Assembly: GCA_032871835.1 (NCBI GenBank) | Contig: CM065301.1 | Location: forward strand, 17,253,291 to 17,317,290 | DNA: 64,000 bases | Source of the DNA: Dipteronia dyeriana | Taxonomy: Eukaryota > Streptophyta > Magnoliopsida > Sapindales > Sapindaceae | Reading direction: 5' to 3' | Part shown: piece after piece, positions 36,457 through 47,904 of the stretch | How positions within the stretch are numbered: position 1 is the stretch's first letter | How the letters are laid out: the number at the start of each line of letters is the position of its first letter | Notes under the pieces: generated by a model | Database searches by the model: none | Seen by the model: only the letters and a program-made list of their open reading frames with translations | Told to the model about the DNA's origin: nothing | Made by a program: the position numbers and the translations under genes

Positions 36457-39400
36457 AAGAGTTCAAAATATCACATATTTTCCTTAGAACACATTTCAAA
36501 GGAAAAACACTTCTAAGAACTCATTTTTAATCACTCAAAGCATTCCCATGTGCATCAAAACTTCATCTTGCATCTTCTAAGTTCATCTAGAGTGCATCTA
36601 TGGATAGGGTTGCTTCATCACATCTTGTTTGGTAAGCTCTTCACTATCTTCTTACAAGTTAAATGTTTTTGCTTGCTAAACCATCTCTTTAATTAATTGT
36701 ATTCTCTTAGAATATTTTCAGATACAAATTAGAGATTGTTGTGATGACATAATTGAGTGTTGTATTGTGATAGCTTCATAGGATTGATTGATTGATCTAT
36801 GTTTAGCTAAGCTATTTGAACATGTCATTTAGCACTTGATATCTAGGATTGCATTAATTGTCATTTCATTATCCTAGATAAGTATATAGGGTTTCCTAGC
36901 CTTGTTTGTTCATTAAATATCATCTTATATTCACTTAGGACACTTTATCTCTTCATTAAGAAGTAAGACTTGTGTTGCTTCCGGGAGTAGGTAGCTTAAA
37001 GCACAAGCAAGATGAACTAGATTCACTTATACCGGGATTAGGTAGTGGTGGTAGATTAAACCGGGATTAGGTTGTAATTCCTTGCCATTAGTGGATTCGA
37101 GGTTCTAGTGTGGCACACTCATCAGCCCGTGATTTTTTTCATTTAGAGGGTTTCCACTTATATCTCAAGTGTTGTTTATATTTCTGCCTTTTTACACTTG
37201 TGATTTTATTGTAACTAGCTAGGGGCATTTTTGTAATCTTGACCTTTATCGAAAATTGGGTAAATTTGTTTAACCACCCCCCCCCCCCCAAGATTAATAT
37301 TAAGCACGCCATAATATTTGTTTCAGTGCTTTTTTGACATCTTTAAGATAAGAAAAACAAGCACACCCAAAAGTTTTTAGAAAACTATAGTTGGGCTTTT
37401 TGTGATATAAAACTTCATAGGGAGATTTGAACTTCAACAAAGCAATCAGTAGATTGTTAATTAGAACAGCAGCTATAGCAAAAGCATCATACCAAAATTT
37501 AAGGGGCATATTAGCATGAGCTAAGAGAGTGAGCCCTGTCTTTACAACATGTCTATGTTTCCTTTCAGGAATACCATTTTGTTGGTAAGTGTAAGCACAA
37601 GAGAACCTAGGTGTAATGTTTGAGTTTTTAAGAAAATGCAAGAAAGATTGAAACTAAGCTCCCATATCAGACTGAAAGACCTTAATTTTGAGATTAAAAA
37701 TGAGTTAAACATTCTTTTTGAAGTGGAGAAAAACTTGTAAACCTTCAGACTTGGCTCTAAAAGGAAAAAGCCAAGTAAACCTGCTAAATGAATCAACAAA
37801 CAAGATATAATGCTTGTATCCTTCTGGTGAAGAAATAGGAGATAGTCCCCAAATATCAGAAGATATCAGCTCAAGAGGAGCTGTATAACTGATTTTATGC
37901 CTTTGATAAGGCAACCTGTGTAACTATTCAAGTTTGCAAGAGGTACAATACTCAATATCAGATAGATATGAACCAATATGCATTGAATTCATTACAAGTT
38001 TTAGTACAGGCAAGGCTAGGTGACCCAGTTTAGCATGCCACACCATTGCACTAGTTCTAGCTGCAGCAAAAGTAGTTGGTATATACCTAGTAAATCTATT
38101 TACAATAGGATTGCTATTGCTTTTTTTATACATCTTCATAACTGAATGCAGCTTTATTATCCATAACATATTGTAAAGAAAAATCATACACATAGGCTTC
38201 AGGTGAAGACTTTATAGAGTTAGCTCTAGTTAGGTGCATTTGATATAACCCATCTTTAAAAAAACCTTGAAGTAGTACCCTCTTCGTAATCTTTTCCTTA
38301 ACCACACAACAATCATCACAGAATTCAGCAATGGCACCATTATCTTTAGTAAACTTGGATATACTTAATAGATTCTTTATAGTACTAAGTACATGCAAAA
38401 TCTGATTCAGTTGTAATGGCAAGTAAGGCTTAGTTTGTGAGTGCACAACAGAGTTTCCTATATGCATGATAGATAATCTATTACCATTACCAACAGTGAG
38501 ATGTTCATTACCTTTGTATTCAGACCTCTGAGAGAGATTGTTGACATCAGCCGTGATGTGGTTTGCAGCTTCACTATCTACGTACCAAGACGGATCTAGT
38601 ACAGTTTCTATAGTAGTATATTGATGAGAAGATGTTGATGAAAATTTTCTTCCTTAATAAACCGATTGCTACCCATATTTGTTCCATTTACTTGACTAGT
38701 ATTATTGAAAACATGACTGACAGAGCTCTGACTTGGCTTATATTGAATAGATTGATCGAAGTGCGTGTAGCATTGAAGAGCCATATGACCAGATTTACCA
38801 CAAACTTGACAAATTAGTCTTTGATTATTTCGACCTCCATTAAGGCCTCTGCCTCAGCCCCGATTATTTCCTCCACGATTGTTGTTAAAATTGTTTCCAT
38901 CACTTCTATAATTCTTCTTGTCATTGACACTATGTGAAGCAAAATTTACTGATAAAGTAGAAATATCAAGCTGTGAAATTGAGTTCAGATGTTCTACACG
39001 TTCATGAAGCAACAAAAGATACTGAGCTTCTTAAAACTTCATGGTGTCTTTTTGAGATGAAATCATTGAGACAACAAGATCATATTCACATCCAAGACCA
39101 TTCAACAAGCAGCCTCGCAATTCACTCTCAGTAACTACCTGACCTGTAGTAACCAAGCCATCTCCAATTTCTTTTATTTTGAGAGCAAAATCAACAACAC
39201 TCATTGATCCTTTTTTAATACTTTGCAATTGATGGCGAAGTTTATGTAAAAAGAACTTGCAAGGTGTCCCAAACATGTTTAGCAGAGGTATAAGCAGTTA
39301 CCTCTCCGATTATTTTCTCACGTAAAGTGGAATAAAGCCATCATATGAGAAGCTGATCTGATCTCTTCCAGGCAGAGTATTCATCATTCTTTATCACCTC

Positions 39401-39691
39401 TTTGTCAACTCCATTAAACGAGAGAACTTCAACAAACTTTGGTGGTTCAGGTCGAGAACCATCAATGGACTCTTCAAGTTCTAAGGCTCTGATTGCAGCA
39501 ATCACTTGTGTTTTCCAGTGAACAAAATTATTTCGATCCAACTTTATTGGAAGACTCACATTCAGAGTTTTTGCAAGCGAAGCAAAATCCATTTTAGAGC
39601 TATTAGAAGAATGACGCAAATCGTGTTGACAAATTGAGGAATCAGATGAACTTGAAGTCATTGACGTTAGTCACATAAAGATCCGATACCA

Positions 39692-39863
39692 TGAAGAAAA
39701 TTAGAGAACTTTATAAATGCACATGAGATGTTTGATAAAATGCATGAGACAACAAAGAAACTGGAAAACAAAGAAAGACGAAGAAGCCACCAAAAGGTTG
39801 TAAAAAGCATTTTTTAATGTTGCTCTATATTTCTCTTCTATCTTCAATTACAGACTCAGCTCA

Positions 39864-39900
<37 letters not shown>

Positions 39901-40240
39901 ATGAAGTCAACATTATCTTGACTTATACTCTGATCATAACAGAATTGTAACAAACTTGTAACAAACTAAATACACAGCTGAAAATTGTGAGTGGGAGAGT
40001 TGTGAACTTTCCCGCCAAACCATATCTTATAGAAACCATGCCAGGCCAGCTAGGTTGTTAGTTTATTAATCACAATCATAGTCTCTAAAGTTTGATTGAT
40101 GATTTAGTCCTGTAGTCTACCCTAGTCTTGCTCTGGTAGCACACAGAGTTGTATGTTTCAATGGTGAGGTAACACCTTCAATCTGTCTCTTAGTTGTATT
40201 AAGCTTAGGTTTGATGCAATCATTTTCGTTATTCTTCACA
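39692..40240 (-). repeat. 5' LTR of the copia element
   Basis: 549 bp, begins TGTGAAGAATAACG on the - strand and ends TTTTCTTCA next to the primer-binding site. It contains a (TA)n(GA)n tract at 39864-39900. Confidence 0.92.
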
Positions 40241-40245
40241 TTTAT

Positions 40246-40521
40246 CGCACTAAAAAAACTATTATAAGACAAATAAAATTTTCTTAATGCAGTGTATTAT
40301 TGAGTGGGCAAACAATTCATTAAAAAAAACTAGCATTTTAATTCTTTTAATCAAAACAAGACCAACAATAAGAGTTTTATTTATTATTTTTCAACTTATT
40401 TTTAAAATAGAAGATAAATTTGGCATATAGTCATGCCACTTGTATGGTGGGATTAATCGGAAGCTCCATGCCTCCACCAGGACCACCACTAACGTGATCT
40501 AGCATTAGTCTTTTACAAATA
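40246..40521. other. Short gene-free spacer
   Basis: AT-rich, between the copia TSD and MULE-3. Nothing is recognised. Confidence 0.5.
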
Positions 40522-41771
40522 GTGGAAATTGTGAGATATATCACTTTTTTTTTGTTGCAATGATGTCACCGCTTTAATAACTTAAGTTTAAAATGCACCT
40601 ATTATGGTAAACTACCTAAATTGTCCTTAAATAATCTATTTTTTATTATCATTGTACTTTCATCTACACTTTGAAAACGATAACTCCTCTCTCTCTCCAA
40701 AAAACTTATCTCTCTCCAGATTCTATACAAGAAGATAATATATATTTGTGATCTTCGTTTATATATTTTCATATATTTTTGTGTGGTTTCACAATGTATC
40801 CATTTGTTATGAATTGTTTTTCAGTCTTTGTATGAACATGTATGAATATTTTATTTTTCAAAGGATCAAGCATTTTATTTTTGAAAATAAAGTTTAGTTA
40901 AATCGAGTATATTTGTAGCCAAATCGAGTTTTTTTTTAATATGATCAAGCATATTTTTGAAAGAATTAAAATAATCGAGCATTTGTCAAAGGATCGAGAA
41001 TTTTTTTTAAAGGATTGCGAATTTTTTGTTCAAAGGATCGAGAATATTTGTCAAAGGATCGAGAATTTTTCAAATGATTGAGAATTGTTTTCAAAGGATC
41101 AAGAATATTTATCAAAGGATCGAGAATATTTGTTTAAGGATCGTTTTTTAAAGGATCAAGATTTTTTTTCAAATAATCGAGAATATTTATCAAAGGATCG
41201 AGAATTTTTCAAAGGATCAAGATTTTTTTTTCATAGGATCGAGATTTTTTTTCAAAGGATCGAGAATATTTGTCAAAGGATCTATAATTTTTTTTAAAGG
41301 ATCGAGAATATTTGTCAAATGATCAAAAAAATTTCAAAGGTTTGAGAATTTTTTTCAAAAGACCGAGAATTTTTTCAAATGATCGATAAGTTTTTTCAAA
41401 GTATCGAGATTTGTTTTTAGAAAATCGAGAATTTTTGTAGCGAAATCGAGCAAATATTAGAAAGAACTGAGCCTATTTTTCAAAGGATCGAGATTATTTT
41501 TTTGAAGTATTGAATCGAACTCGACCCCCGAATGCGTCTGAGTAGCGCCATTCCGTCGTCGTTCGAGTGATTGTCTGGGTTTCAACGAGACTTTCTCTCT
41601 CTACTTCACAACTCTGTCACTATAAAATGAATAAAAGAAATCTGATGTGGAACAACTATTTGAGATATTTTTGTCAGTTCATCATAATAGGTATCATTTA
41701 AACATAAGTTATTAAAGTAATTACAATGTTGAAATACAATCTCCAAAAAGTGTCATTTATTTTTTGAACCC
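40522..41771. mobile_element. MULE-3: short deletion derivative with array, 1.25 kb
   Basis: The left end (GTGGAAATTGTGAGATATAT, then GATGTCACCGCTTTAATAAC) matches the inverted right ends of MULE-1 and MULE-2. The right end (TTCATCATAATAGGTATCAT ... TTTTTTGAACCC) is the paired inverted terminus. The left arm keeps the transposase-side leader (CCAGATTCTATACAAGAAG), but the splice donor is AT instead of GT. No coding sequence remains. The TSD is weak (tttacaaata before, tttaaata after). Confidence 0.82.
40860..41510 (+). repeat. GATCGAG array of MULE-3
   Basis: Some 25-30 units of the type CAAAGGATCGAGAATATTTGT with about 20-base spacing. The spacer type (GAGAA...TTT, CAAAG) is that of MULE-2 rather than MULE-1. 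It occupies most of the element's interior. Confidence 0.88.
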
Positions 41772-42005
41772 TTTAAATACTGATTCAGTTTCAGGATAAC
41801 CCATTAGCCTTCCCCCTCCTTCACTCCAAGTTAATGGGTGCGATAGTTTTCAACAAATAAATAAATAAATAAAATGCTTAATATTGGGTGCTATGTCTTA
41901 TGCTAATCTCTGTGCGTTGGCTTTGTAATTTCATGCCCTGTTTAGCATATGAAAATCTTATTATTATTATCATAACAATATCTATTAATTCAGGACAATG
42001 TATTT

Positions 42006-42105
42006 TTTTGAAAGCTTTCATCATTGATATGATTTGAACCGTTGATCTAGGAGTTATTTATCCACCTTAAACTCGTCCACCTACCAGCTGAGCTACGTCC
42101 CGGTT
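42006..42105 (-). repeat. tRNA-derived SINE-like copy, family B
   Basis: On the - strand GACGTAGCTCAGCTGGTAGG is a clear tRNA-type A box. About 50 bases on, CAACGGTTCAAATCATATC is a B box. The spacing fits a tRNA head, but the cloverleaf is not complete, so this is a SINE or tRNA relic rather than a tRNA gene. A (TTA)n(TTG)n microsatellite adjoins it. Confidence 0.6.
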
Positions 42106-42114
42106 GACAACATC

Positions 42115-42128
42115 TTATTATTATTATT

Positions 42129-42173
<45 letters not shown>

Positions 42174-42174
42174 G
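42115..42174. repeat. (TTA)n(TTG)n microsatellite
   Basis: Four to five TTA units followed by about fourteen GTT/TTG units, directly left of the CACTA-like element. Confidence 0.95.
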
Positions 42175-42178
42175 ATAC

Positions 42179-44122
42179 TACTAGAAAAAAAAAGTGTTTT
42201 ATGATGGTTAAAAACCATCATAAATACTAGTTTATGACGGTTTAAAAACATCAAAGAATTCAACGTCAATAACCATTTTATGATGGTTTTCAATATCATA
42301 ACTTATTGATGCTTTTTACCCGTCATTATGTAATGATGGTTAAAAACCATCATAAATCTGGAAACATTTAAAAACAAAAAATCAGTGCAGAATATATTAT
42401 ATAATATGTTCTACAATAAAAAATAATTATATATCATTAAATTTTAAATTTTGAATAATTCATCAAATATATAAATACAACTTACTGATTATCTTTCAAA
42501 ATTAAACAAAATCAAACAAAATCAATATAATTGAATAATCACATTAGATTAATAAAACAATACAATTATATTATCATATACAAAAAAGTATATAATTTAT
42601 TTACAAGAATATGTCTCTCATAATTTAACTACATATTCCCTCCTTAAAAGAAAAAAAAATGTAATTATACAAAGTGTCAACACTAGTGAAGTTGTTTGTA
42701 AGGAGAGTAAAATTATCCCAAAACTTTCTTATCTCCAAATACTCTGCAAAACAAATATAAGATAGAATAAAAAAATTAAATTTTTATAAGGTCATTAAAA
42801 AAACATATACACACTTTAAATTTAAAATTTAATTTACTACAAACAAAAGCAACACCCATTGGAATAAGATTTGACAAATCGTTATCAAGAAACAAATTTA
42901 AAAAAATGTTCTTATTTTTATACCTCACATATCACAATCAAACAAAAAAAATTACAAAAATTAAAAATTTTAAACCTAAATTAATATCACAATGAATCAA
43001 ATTTAACATAAGAAAATAAAAATAAACTATTGAAATGAGAAAATAAACGAAAATATAAAAATAAGTAAATATAACAAAAACATAAAAGAAATAAAGAAAA
43101 AAAAAACACAAACCCGGATCATAACAAAAGTAGAAGAAAAACCTATTCGTAGAAATGCTTCTTTGAGAAAATTTTGAAAGAAAAAAAATTGATTTAAGTT
43201 GGGAAAGAGGTTGCTATAGGGTAATATGGCCAACACTCTAAAAGCAAGCAAAAGAAAGTGAAAAATTACAAGTTAGGGTAATGACTTAATGGAGTTGTTG
43301 AAACTTAATAGTAATTGTGAGATCCATTCTTTCCCTCTTTTACTTTTTTTTCCCTCTTTTAGTTTTTAATTACTTTTAACTTTTTTTTAAGTTTACCTCC
43401 CTCCTTTAATTTTAAATTACTTTTTATCTTTTTATTTCCCCTCCTTCAATTTAGGTTACTATTTTTTACTTTTTAATGTAACATTTTTTAACTATACATA
43501 ATCAATTTTTAATAATATTTTGTATTTTTATGTTATAATATAATATATAAAAAATTGATTCAATAATATAATTATAAATGAAGTTTATAAAATACTATAA
43601 CTTTAAGTTTGAATAAAATATATTATAATATCTTATAGAATTCACATAATTTTATATAAAAAAATCAATTTTTTTTTTTTATATATATATATATATATAT
43701 ACAATATCTATGTTTCCAAAGCCCATGTATTTTTAAAGTTTTTTTGGTTTTTGGTAGGATTCGAGCCGTTGACTTGTGAATCATTTGTCTTAACCCCAAA
43801 CTCGTCTATCTATCAATTGAGTTAGAACAAAAATAGATAAAACATTTTTAAAATGTTAATTACTGGGCTACCACCCGTGATATTTTGTTGTTTTTATTAA
43901 AAAACGTCACAAGATATAATGGTTTTAAAAAACCATCATAAAGTTATGACAATGTTAGAAAACCATCATGACATGTTCATGGTTTTTAAAAAAATGTCAT
44001 AACGTTACGGCGGTTTTTAAAAATTATCGTAACGTTGTGATAGTTTTTAGTAAGTGTCATAAGTTTTGACACTTTTTAAAAAACCATCATTAGCATGTGT
44101 CATAAATCATCATTTTATAGTA
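42179..44122. mobile_element. CACTA-like non-autonomous element, 1.9 kb
   Basis: The left end TACTAGAAAAAAAAAGTG and right end, inward, TACTATAAAATGATG are compatible with a decayed CACTA terminus. Both subterminal regions carry dense inverted and direct copies of TTATGATGGTT and AACCATCATAA. The interior is AT-rich and has no transposase. The 3-bp TSD is unclear. A family B SINE-like copy (43741-43835; GGCTCGAATCCTACC on the - strand) lies inside. Confidence 0.68.
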
Positions 44123-44181
44123 GTATATGTATATTATAATTATTATTATTACTACTATTATATTATTATTACTACTACTAC

Positions 44182-45372
44182 TGTTGACGGCTATTTCTGA
44201 ATTATGTAAATTTAACTGTGTGTCCAACAAGATAACATAAATCAAATATCAAATAGTAAAGCAGAAAAAGAAAGCAAGCAAGCAAACACATAATTTTACG
44301 TGAAAAATTCAATGAGGGAAAGAATCACAGTTGACGGATACGGCGAGGAAAAGATCTTCACTATGAATGTATTGTTTACACACTTTATCTCTCTTTTCGC
44401 TCTTGTTGCTGTTATTACTGTTAACACTCTTATGGGTATTTTTAAGATCTATTTATACATGCATAGAACCTTAATTCTTGGTGTACAAGTAAGAAAAGTT
44501 ATTGAGATTTAATGAGACTCTGACTTGTTGGAGTCGTTTTATTCTTCTTTCCGGATCCGTATTGATCGTATTCTGTATGGATTAGATCTCTTGCCTAATC
44601 TAGATTCTAGTATCTATAAGGGAATTTACTTCCTTATCAGAGTATGCTTCGAGATATCATCTGCTAGTCCTGACCAGTCTTCATTTTCTCGACCAAAGAT
44701 TTTATCCTGACTAGAGGCTTTAACTCGATCATCTCAATAATCCTGACATGGTTATCTTTACCTAGTCAATCTTATCACTTTAGTTGAGTTAACTCCATCC
44801 GATGGTTTAAGTGACCCCGACCGGGTGTTGCGAGGTCATCTTTGGTCAACTTAGGTTAGTTCAGTCTAACTGATGCTCTTTCAAATTTTACCAATAATAA
44901 TACCCCCTTAAACATTCGAACCGAGTATCTCGTTCGATCAGAAAAGAACTCACTCGTTTAATCTGCCTTCGATTTTTGACTCGTAGCTCATTCATGCTCA
45001 TTATTACTTAACATCTAAGAATATAAATTTAGCCACAAACATTTGATTTTCCCAAGCGACGCGACGTGAATAAAGTAATCATTGATGGGTTTTTGAATTT
45101 TGAATGGCGTATGATCTTCGAAGTTCGTGCACCAACCTCCACTCTCACACACGTGTTTTTGGTTTAGGGATGACATCACCCTTCTCTATATATTTGAAAA
45201 CTCTTCATTTTCCCTTTCACATTCTTTCTTTGCAATCTTCTTTTCTTCTCTAAAACTACAACCCTAATTTCTCGAACTCTCTTTCGAAGTTTCTCGTTGT
45301 CTCTGTTTTTCACACATCCATCTTCTTATATCGGACTTTTAATCACGCTTCGTTTACAATTTCTTCTTTGGT
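44182..45372 (+). repeat. LTR-like or leader sequence of a gypsy remnant
   Basis: It starts TGTTGACGGCTATTTCTG, like the 5' end of an LTR, and holds a TATA-like TCTATATATTTGAAAAC at 45193 and a leader ending near the ORF at 45373. No second LTR is found in the window, so identity rests on position before a gag remnant. Confidence 0.4.
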
Positions 45373-45729
45373 ATGGATCTTATCATTCGCCATCGTTATT
45401 CTGAATTATATATGCGAGTTGTTGAAATGGACGATAAAGAAAATATTGTTAGACTTGAATATATATTATTGGGTAGCCCTTGTGCATATACTCCTCCATC
45501 TCAACCCATAGCTCACGACATAGATTATTCAAACACTTGTCCTGAGTTAATACCTCCACACTCTAACCCTCCTGCTTCTTCTTCTATTTATGCATACCTA
45601 GTTATGTCGAAGACAACAGGTGCCAATCCCAGAAGCAGAGCCTCCATTAGGAACTCTCCTTCTTCTGTAATTGATTTAAAGATCCCCTCGCAAAGGTTAA
45701 AGCTAGCCAACGTCCCCAAGAGGCGCTAA
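45373..45729 (+). CDS. Unrecognised 118-codon ORF before the gag remnant
   Basis: It opens after a normal-looking leader with a TATA box about 180 bases upstream. The product (MDLIIRHRYSELYMRVVEMD...) has a proline/serine-rich middle and a basic C-terminus. No known domain, signal peptide or membrane segment is seen. It may be the broken N-terminus of the gag that continues in other frames to 46336, or a chance frame. Confidence 0.3.
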   Translation: MDLIIRHRYSELYMRVVEMDDKENIVRLEYILLGSPCAYTPPSQPIAHDIDYSNTCPELIPPHSNPPASSSIYAYLVMSKTTGANPRSRASIRNSPSSVIDLKIPSQRLKLANVPKRR

Positions 45730-45949
45730 GTGCACTAACTGAAGTTTTCTACTGAGCAACGATGTGCCTTTGATTATGAGTGAACGCGGTGGACCGATCG
45801 TGAAATTGCAACGTAGGTGGACATACTCGATATCCCCAGATAGATAGAGTTGGTCCTCAATGATCAGTGTGTTGTTCCCTTCAACCCTAATCGATTGTGC
45901 CAAGACTTGGTTCAAAAATTTACCTCCAAGTAGTGCTAACTTTTTTACA

Positions 45950-46336
45950 CGATTAACGACAGATTTTTATGCTTAGTTCTAGGGAATTAAACCCCATTCC
46001 AAGGATCCTATCCTACTCCAATACGTGATCCAAGAACTGGGAGAATCACTAAATCTTACGTGGCAAAGTTCCACAAAGAAGTGGTCCAGATGGGAGTGTT
46101 TATGGAAAAAGAGACCTTAGCTAACTTCAGAAGTAATCTCTGGATCGGTAGGCTGTTCCGATCCTTTGCGAAGTACCCACCTAAGACGTACTAGGAGGCT
46201 TATAGGGCCTTAGAGCAGGTGGAGATTGACGAGCAACTTAGAGATAAGATAGATCATGATGAGATAAGATTTGTCAAGGATTCAAAGAAAGAAGGTCCCA
46301 AATCGGGATCGATTCATAATCGACCCCCTAACTGAT
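45950..46336 (+). pseudogene. Ty3/gypsy Gag fragment
   Basis: From about 46040 the translation reads SYVAKFHKEVVQMGVFMEKE, then a region ending WIGRLFRSFAKYPPKTY, a stop (TAG at 46190), and EAYRALEQVEIDEQLRDK. The pattern Y-F-x-E-V, L-x-x-F, L and F-x-x-S-x-x-K-x-P-x-T is that of the C-terminal half of a plant gypsy Gag (Retrotrans_gag). No pol follows. Confidence 0.65.
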
Positions 46337-46339
46337 ATT

Positions 46340-46926
46340 TATATCAACGAAATTTAATTTTTTTAAGATTATTAGGTCTTGATGAGTTGATCAATAGTAA
46401 TAATCTTTTTGAGAGATAAAGAATGGAATCAATAGCTGTTGAAAATGGTGGATAATGTTTATAAAGGTTAGGACGGAGAGACGAGAGGTTAGAGAGAAGG
46501 TAAGAAGAAAAGAACTTGAGAGAGAGAAGAGAGAATATTGGGCTTGATTGGCTTGGTTTTGGGTTTCGGCCTTTTGGTGTTAATGGAGCATCATCCATTC
46601 TAAAAAAAAAATATACAGGATCCCTTATAGATTTACGTGAATTTGTATAAAATAATAATAATAATAATAATACTAAATTAGAGATCAGTTTTGAAAAAGG
46701 AAGAAAAATGATTTTCTCACAAACATTTTGATTATGTAATTGAATTGTAATTAGATTTAAAAATCAGATGAATTTAATTATAATTGATTAAAAAATCAGA
46801 TGAATTTAATTATAATTGATTTTTGACATATAAAAGAAAGACATATTACATTTGTCTTGTGTGACTGATCTTAAACAATAGTTTTATGTTGGTCCCCTCA
46901 AAGTTAAAATCTTGACTCCGCCCCTA
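46340..46926. other. Gene-free stretch
   Basis: On the - strand 46600-46340 looks like LTR promoter-leader sequence (TATAAACATTATCC), but no partner is found. At 46895-46922 the - strand reads AGGGGCGGAGTCAAGATTTT, a motif common at the edge of dispersed plant repeats and seen in diverged form at 50030 (GGGGCGAAGCCAGAATTTTA). Confidence 0.4.
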
Positions 46927-46934
46927 GTTGCAGG

Positions 46935-47526
46935 CATGGATGACAATTTGACCCGTACCCACGGGCACCCGCCCGAACCCAACCCTGTAGGGTCGGGTAC
47001 GGATGGTGAATTTACGATCCACGAATCCGTTTAATGAAAAATTCGTTGGGTCAGCGGGCGGGTGCGGATTGGGAAAACAAACTCACGGGTTGGAAAATAC
47101 TTGTGTATAAACATACATAGACATTTGAATTATTTTTTATCGTTTTATTTTTATGGTTATTATTGTTTTGTAATGTATCAAGTATGGAATTAGAAATGGA
47201 AATTTAATTTAATTAAGTATCCAATAAGTGATTACATATGCAAATTTACAAATGACAAATCGCGGGTTCGAGGGTTCGTGGGATGTGGGTTTGTGGGTAT
47301 CCCGCGGGTGAAGCATCCACTCGTGAACCCATATTGTTTCGCGAGTTCACGGGTTCACGGGTGAGGGTATGGGTGCAGCCATAACCCGCAGGTTCAAACC
47401 CGCCCGTAAACCCGTTTACCTATGCGGGTTCGAGGGCGGGCGTGGATGAGGAAAATTTTCGCGGGTGAGGGTTTGGATTTTACAAAACTCATCCGAACCC
47501 GACCCGCTATCAATCTGTCATCCCTA
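46935..47526. mobile_element. hAT-type MITE, 592 bp
   Basis: The left end CATGGATGACAATTTGACCC pairs with TAGGGATGACAGATTGATAG inward from the right. A perfect 8-bp TSD gttgcagg lies at 46927-46934 and 47527-47534. GC-rich CGGGT/ACCCG repeats fill both ends, giving short frames that are not genes. Confidence 0.9.
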
Positions 47527-47904
47527 GTTGCAGGGGCCTTTATCACTTTATGCCACAATATATTTTTGAAGCTGTAACAACAACCTTTGCATTGCCACTC
47601 TTGCCACACAAAAAAAGAATTTGTGGATCGTTCAACCAAATGCTAATTTAATGGTCATTTTTGTTGTAATGTTTGGTTGGTAAAATCATTTATGTTCACT
47701 AATTAAGTTAAGCACAAACAACGTGAGTACGTGACACTCTATTTTCTGTTTCTTCTAATTATAATTAAAACACCTCACTGTATTCCAAGTACAAACACAA
47801 ATTCAATTTGATCAACGTACGTCTTGCTCCAAATTTGATGTTTAAGGAATGAAATTCGTTCAAAGATACTCGTGCTTAATTGCTTTAGTAATGTAAGAGA
47901 CTTA

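Larger units (their letters stand above)
35715..37325. mobile_element. Solo LTR inserted in the copia integrase, 1611 bp
   Basis: It begins TGAAAAGTCC and ends TTTGTTTCA, giving TGAAA/TTTCA inverted termini, with a perfect 5-bp TSD gtgct at 35710-35714 and 37326-37330. Removing it rejoins the integrase frame. It has no coding region. It contains LTR-like 'GGGATTAGGT' copies (37033, 37064), GC-rich tandem units at 36060-36330 and a perfect palindrome at 36391-36456. A TATA-rich stretch (36380-36390) may be the old promoter. The class is uncertain, but a motif shared with the gypsy fragment at the right edge of the window hints at Ty3/gypsy. Confidence 0.85.
33763..39661 (-). pseudogene. Copia gag-pol polyprotein, degenerate
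   Basis: Gag starts at 39661 (MTSSSSDSS). A zinc knuckle CQVCGKSGHMALQC lies at about 38815-38771. The protease motif reads WYVDSEAANH (Asp codon 38578-38576), where copia proteases normally have Asp-Ser-Gly, so the active-site Gly is changed. A GAG-pre-integrase region (WHAKLGHLALPVL, about 38060) precedes the integrase (LISSDIWGLSPISS, FVDSFSRFTWLFPF, about 37880-37780; ERKHRHV, 37560). The solo LTR at 35715-37325 interrupts it. It resumes at STKCLFIGYS (about 35685). RT is at 35280-34500, with YVDD at 34673-34662, followed by RNase H at 34300-33763 (SSAEAEYWSLA, TKHIEIDVHFVRE). There are several frameshifts and stops. No functional product. Confidence 0.92.
33175..40240 (-). mobile_element. 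Ty1/copia LTR retrotransposon with nested solo LTR
   Basis: The two LTRs are 39692-40240 (5') and 33175-33709 (3') on the - strand. They match closely, with scattered substitutions and a few indels. LTR ends are TGTGAAG...CTTCA. The 5-bp TSD is tttac at the left and tttat at the right. The primer-binding site next to the 5' LTR (39691-39680, TGGTATCGGATC) resembles the initiator Met-tRNA type. The polypurine tract (33722-33710, TTGAGGGGGAA) abuts the 3' LTR. The internal order gag, protease, integrase, RT, RNase H is that of copia. Coding is broken, and a 1.6-kb solo LTR sits in integrase. Confidence 0.95.

Noticed and set aside
42006..42105. Possible functional tRNA gene
   Set aside because: A and B boxes are present but no complete cloverleaf or anticodon arm could be drawn; related decayed copies point to a SINE.
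46935..47640. Short ORF of 81 codons on the - strand near 47394-47639
   Set aside because: It reads through MITE CGGGT repeats and its flank; no recognisable product.
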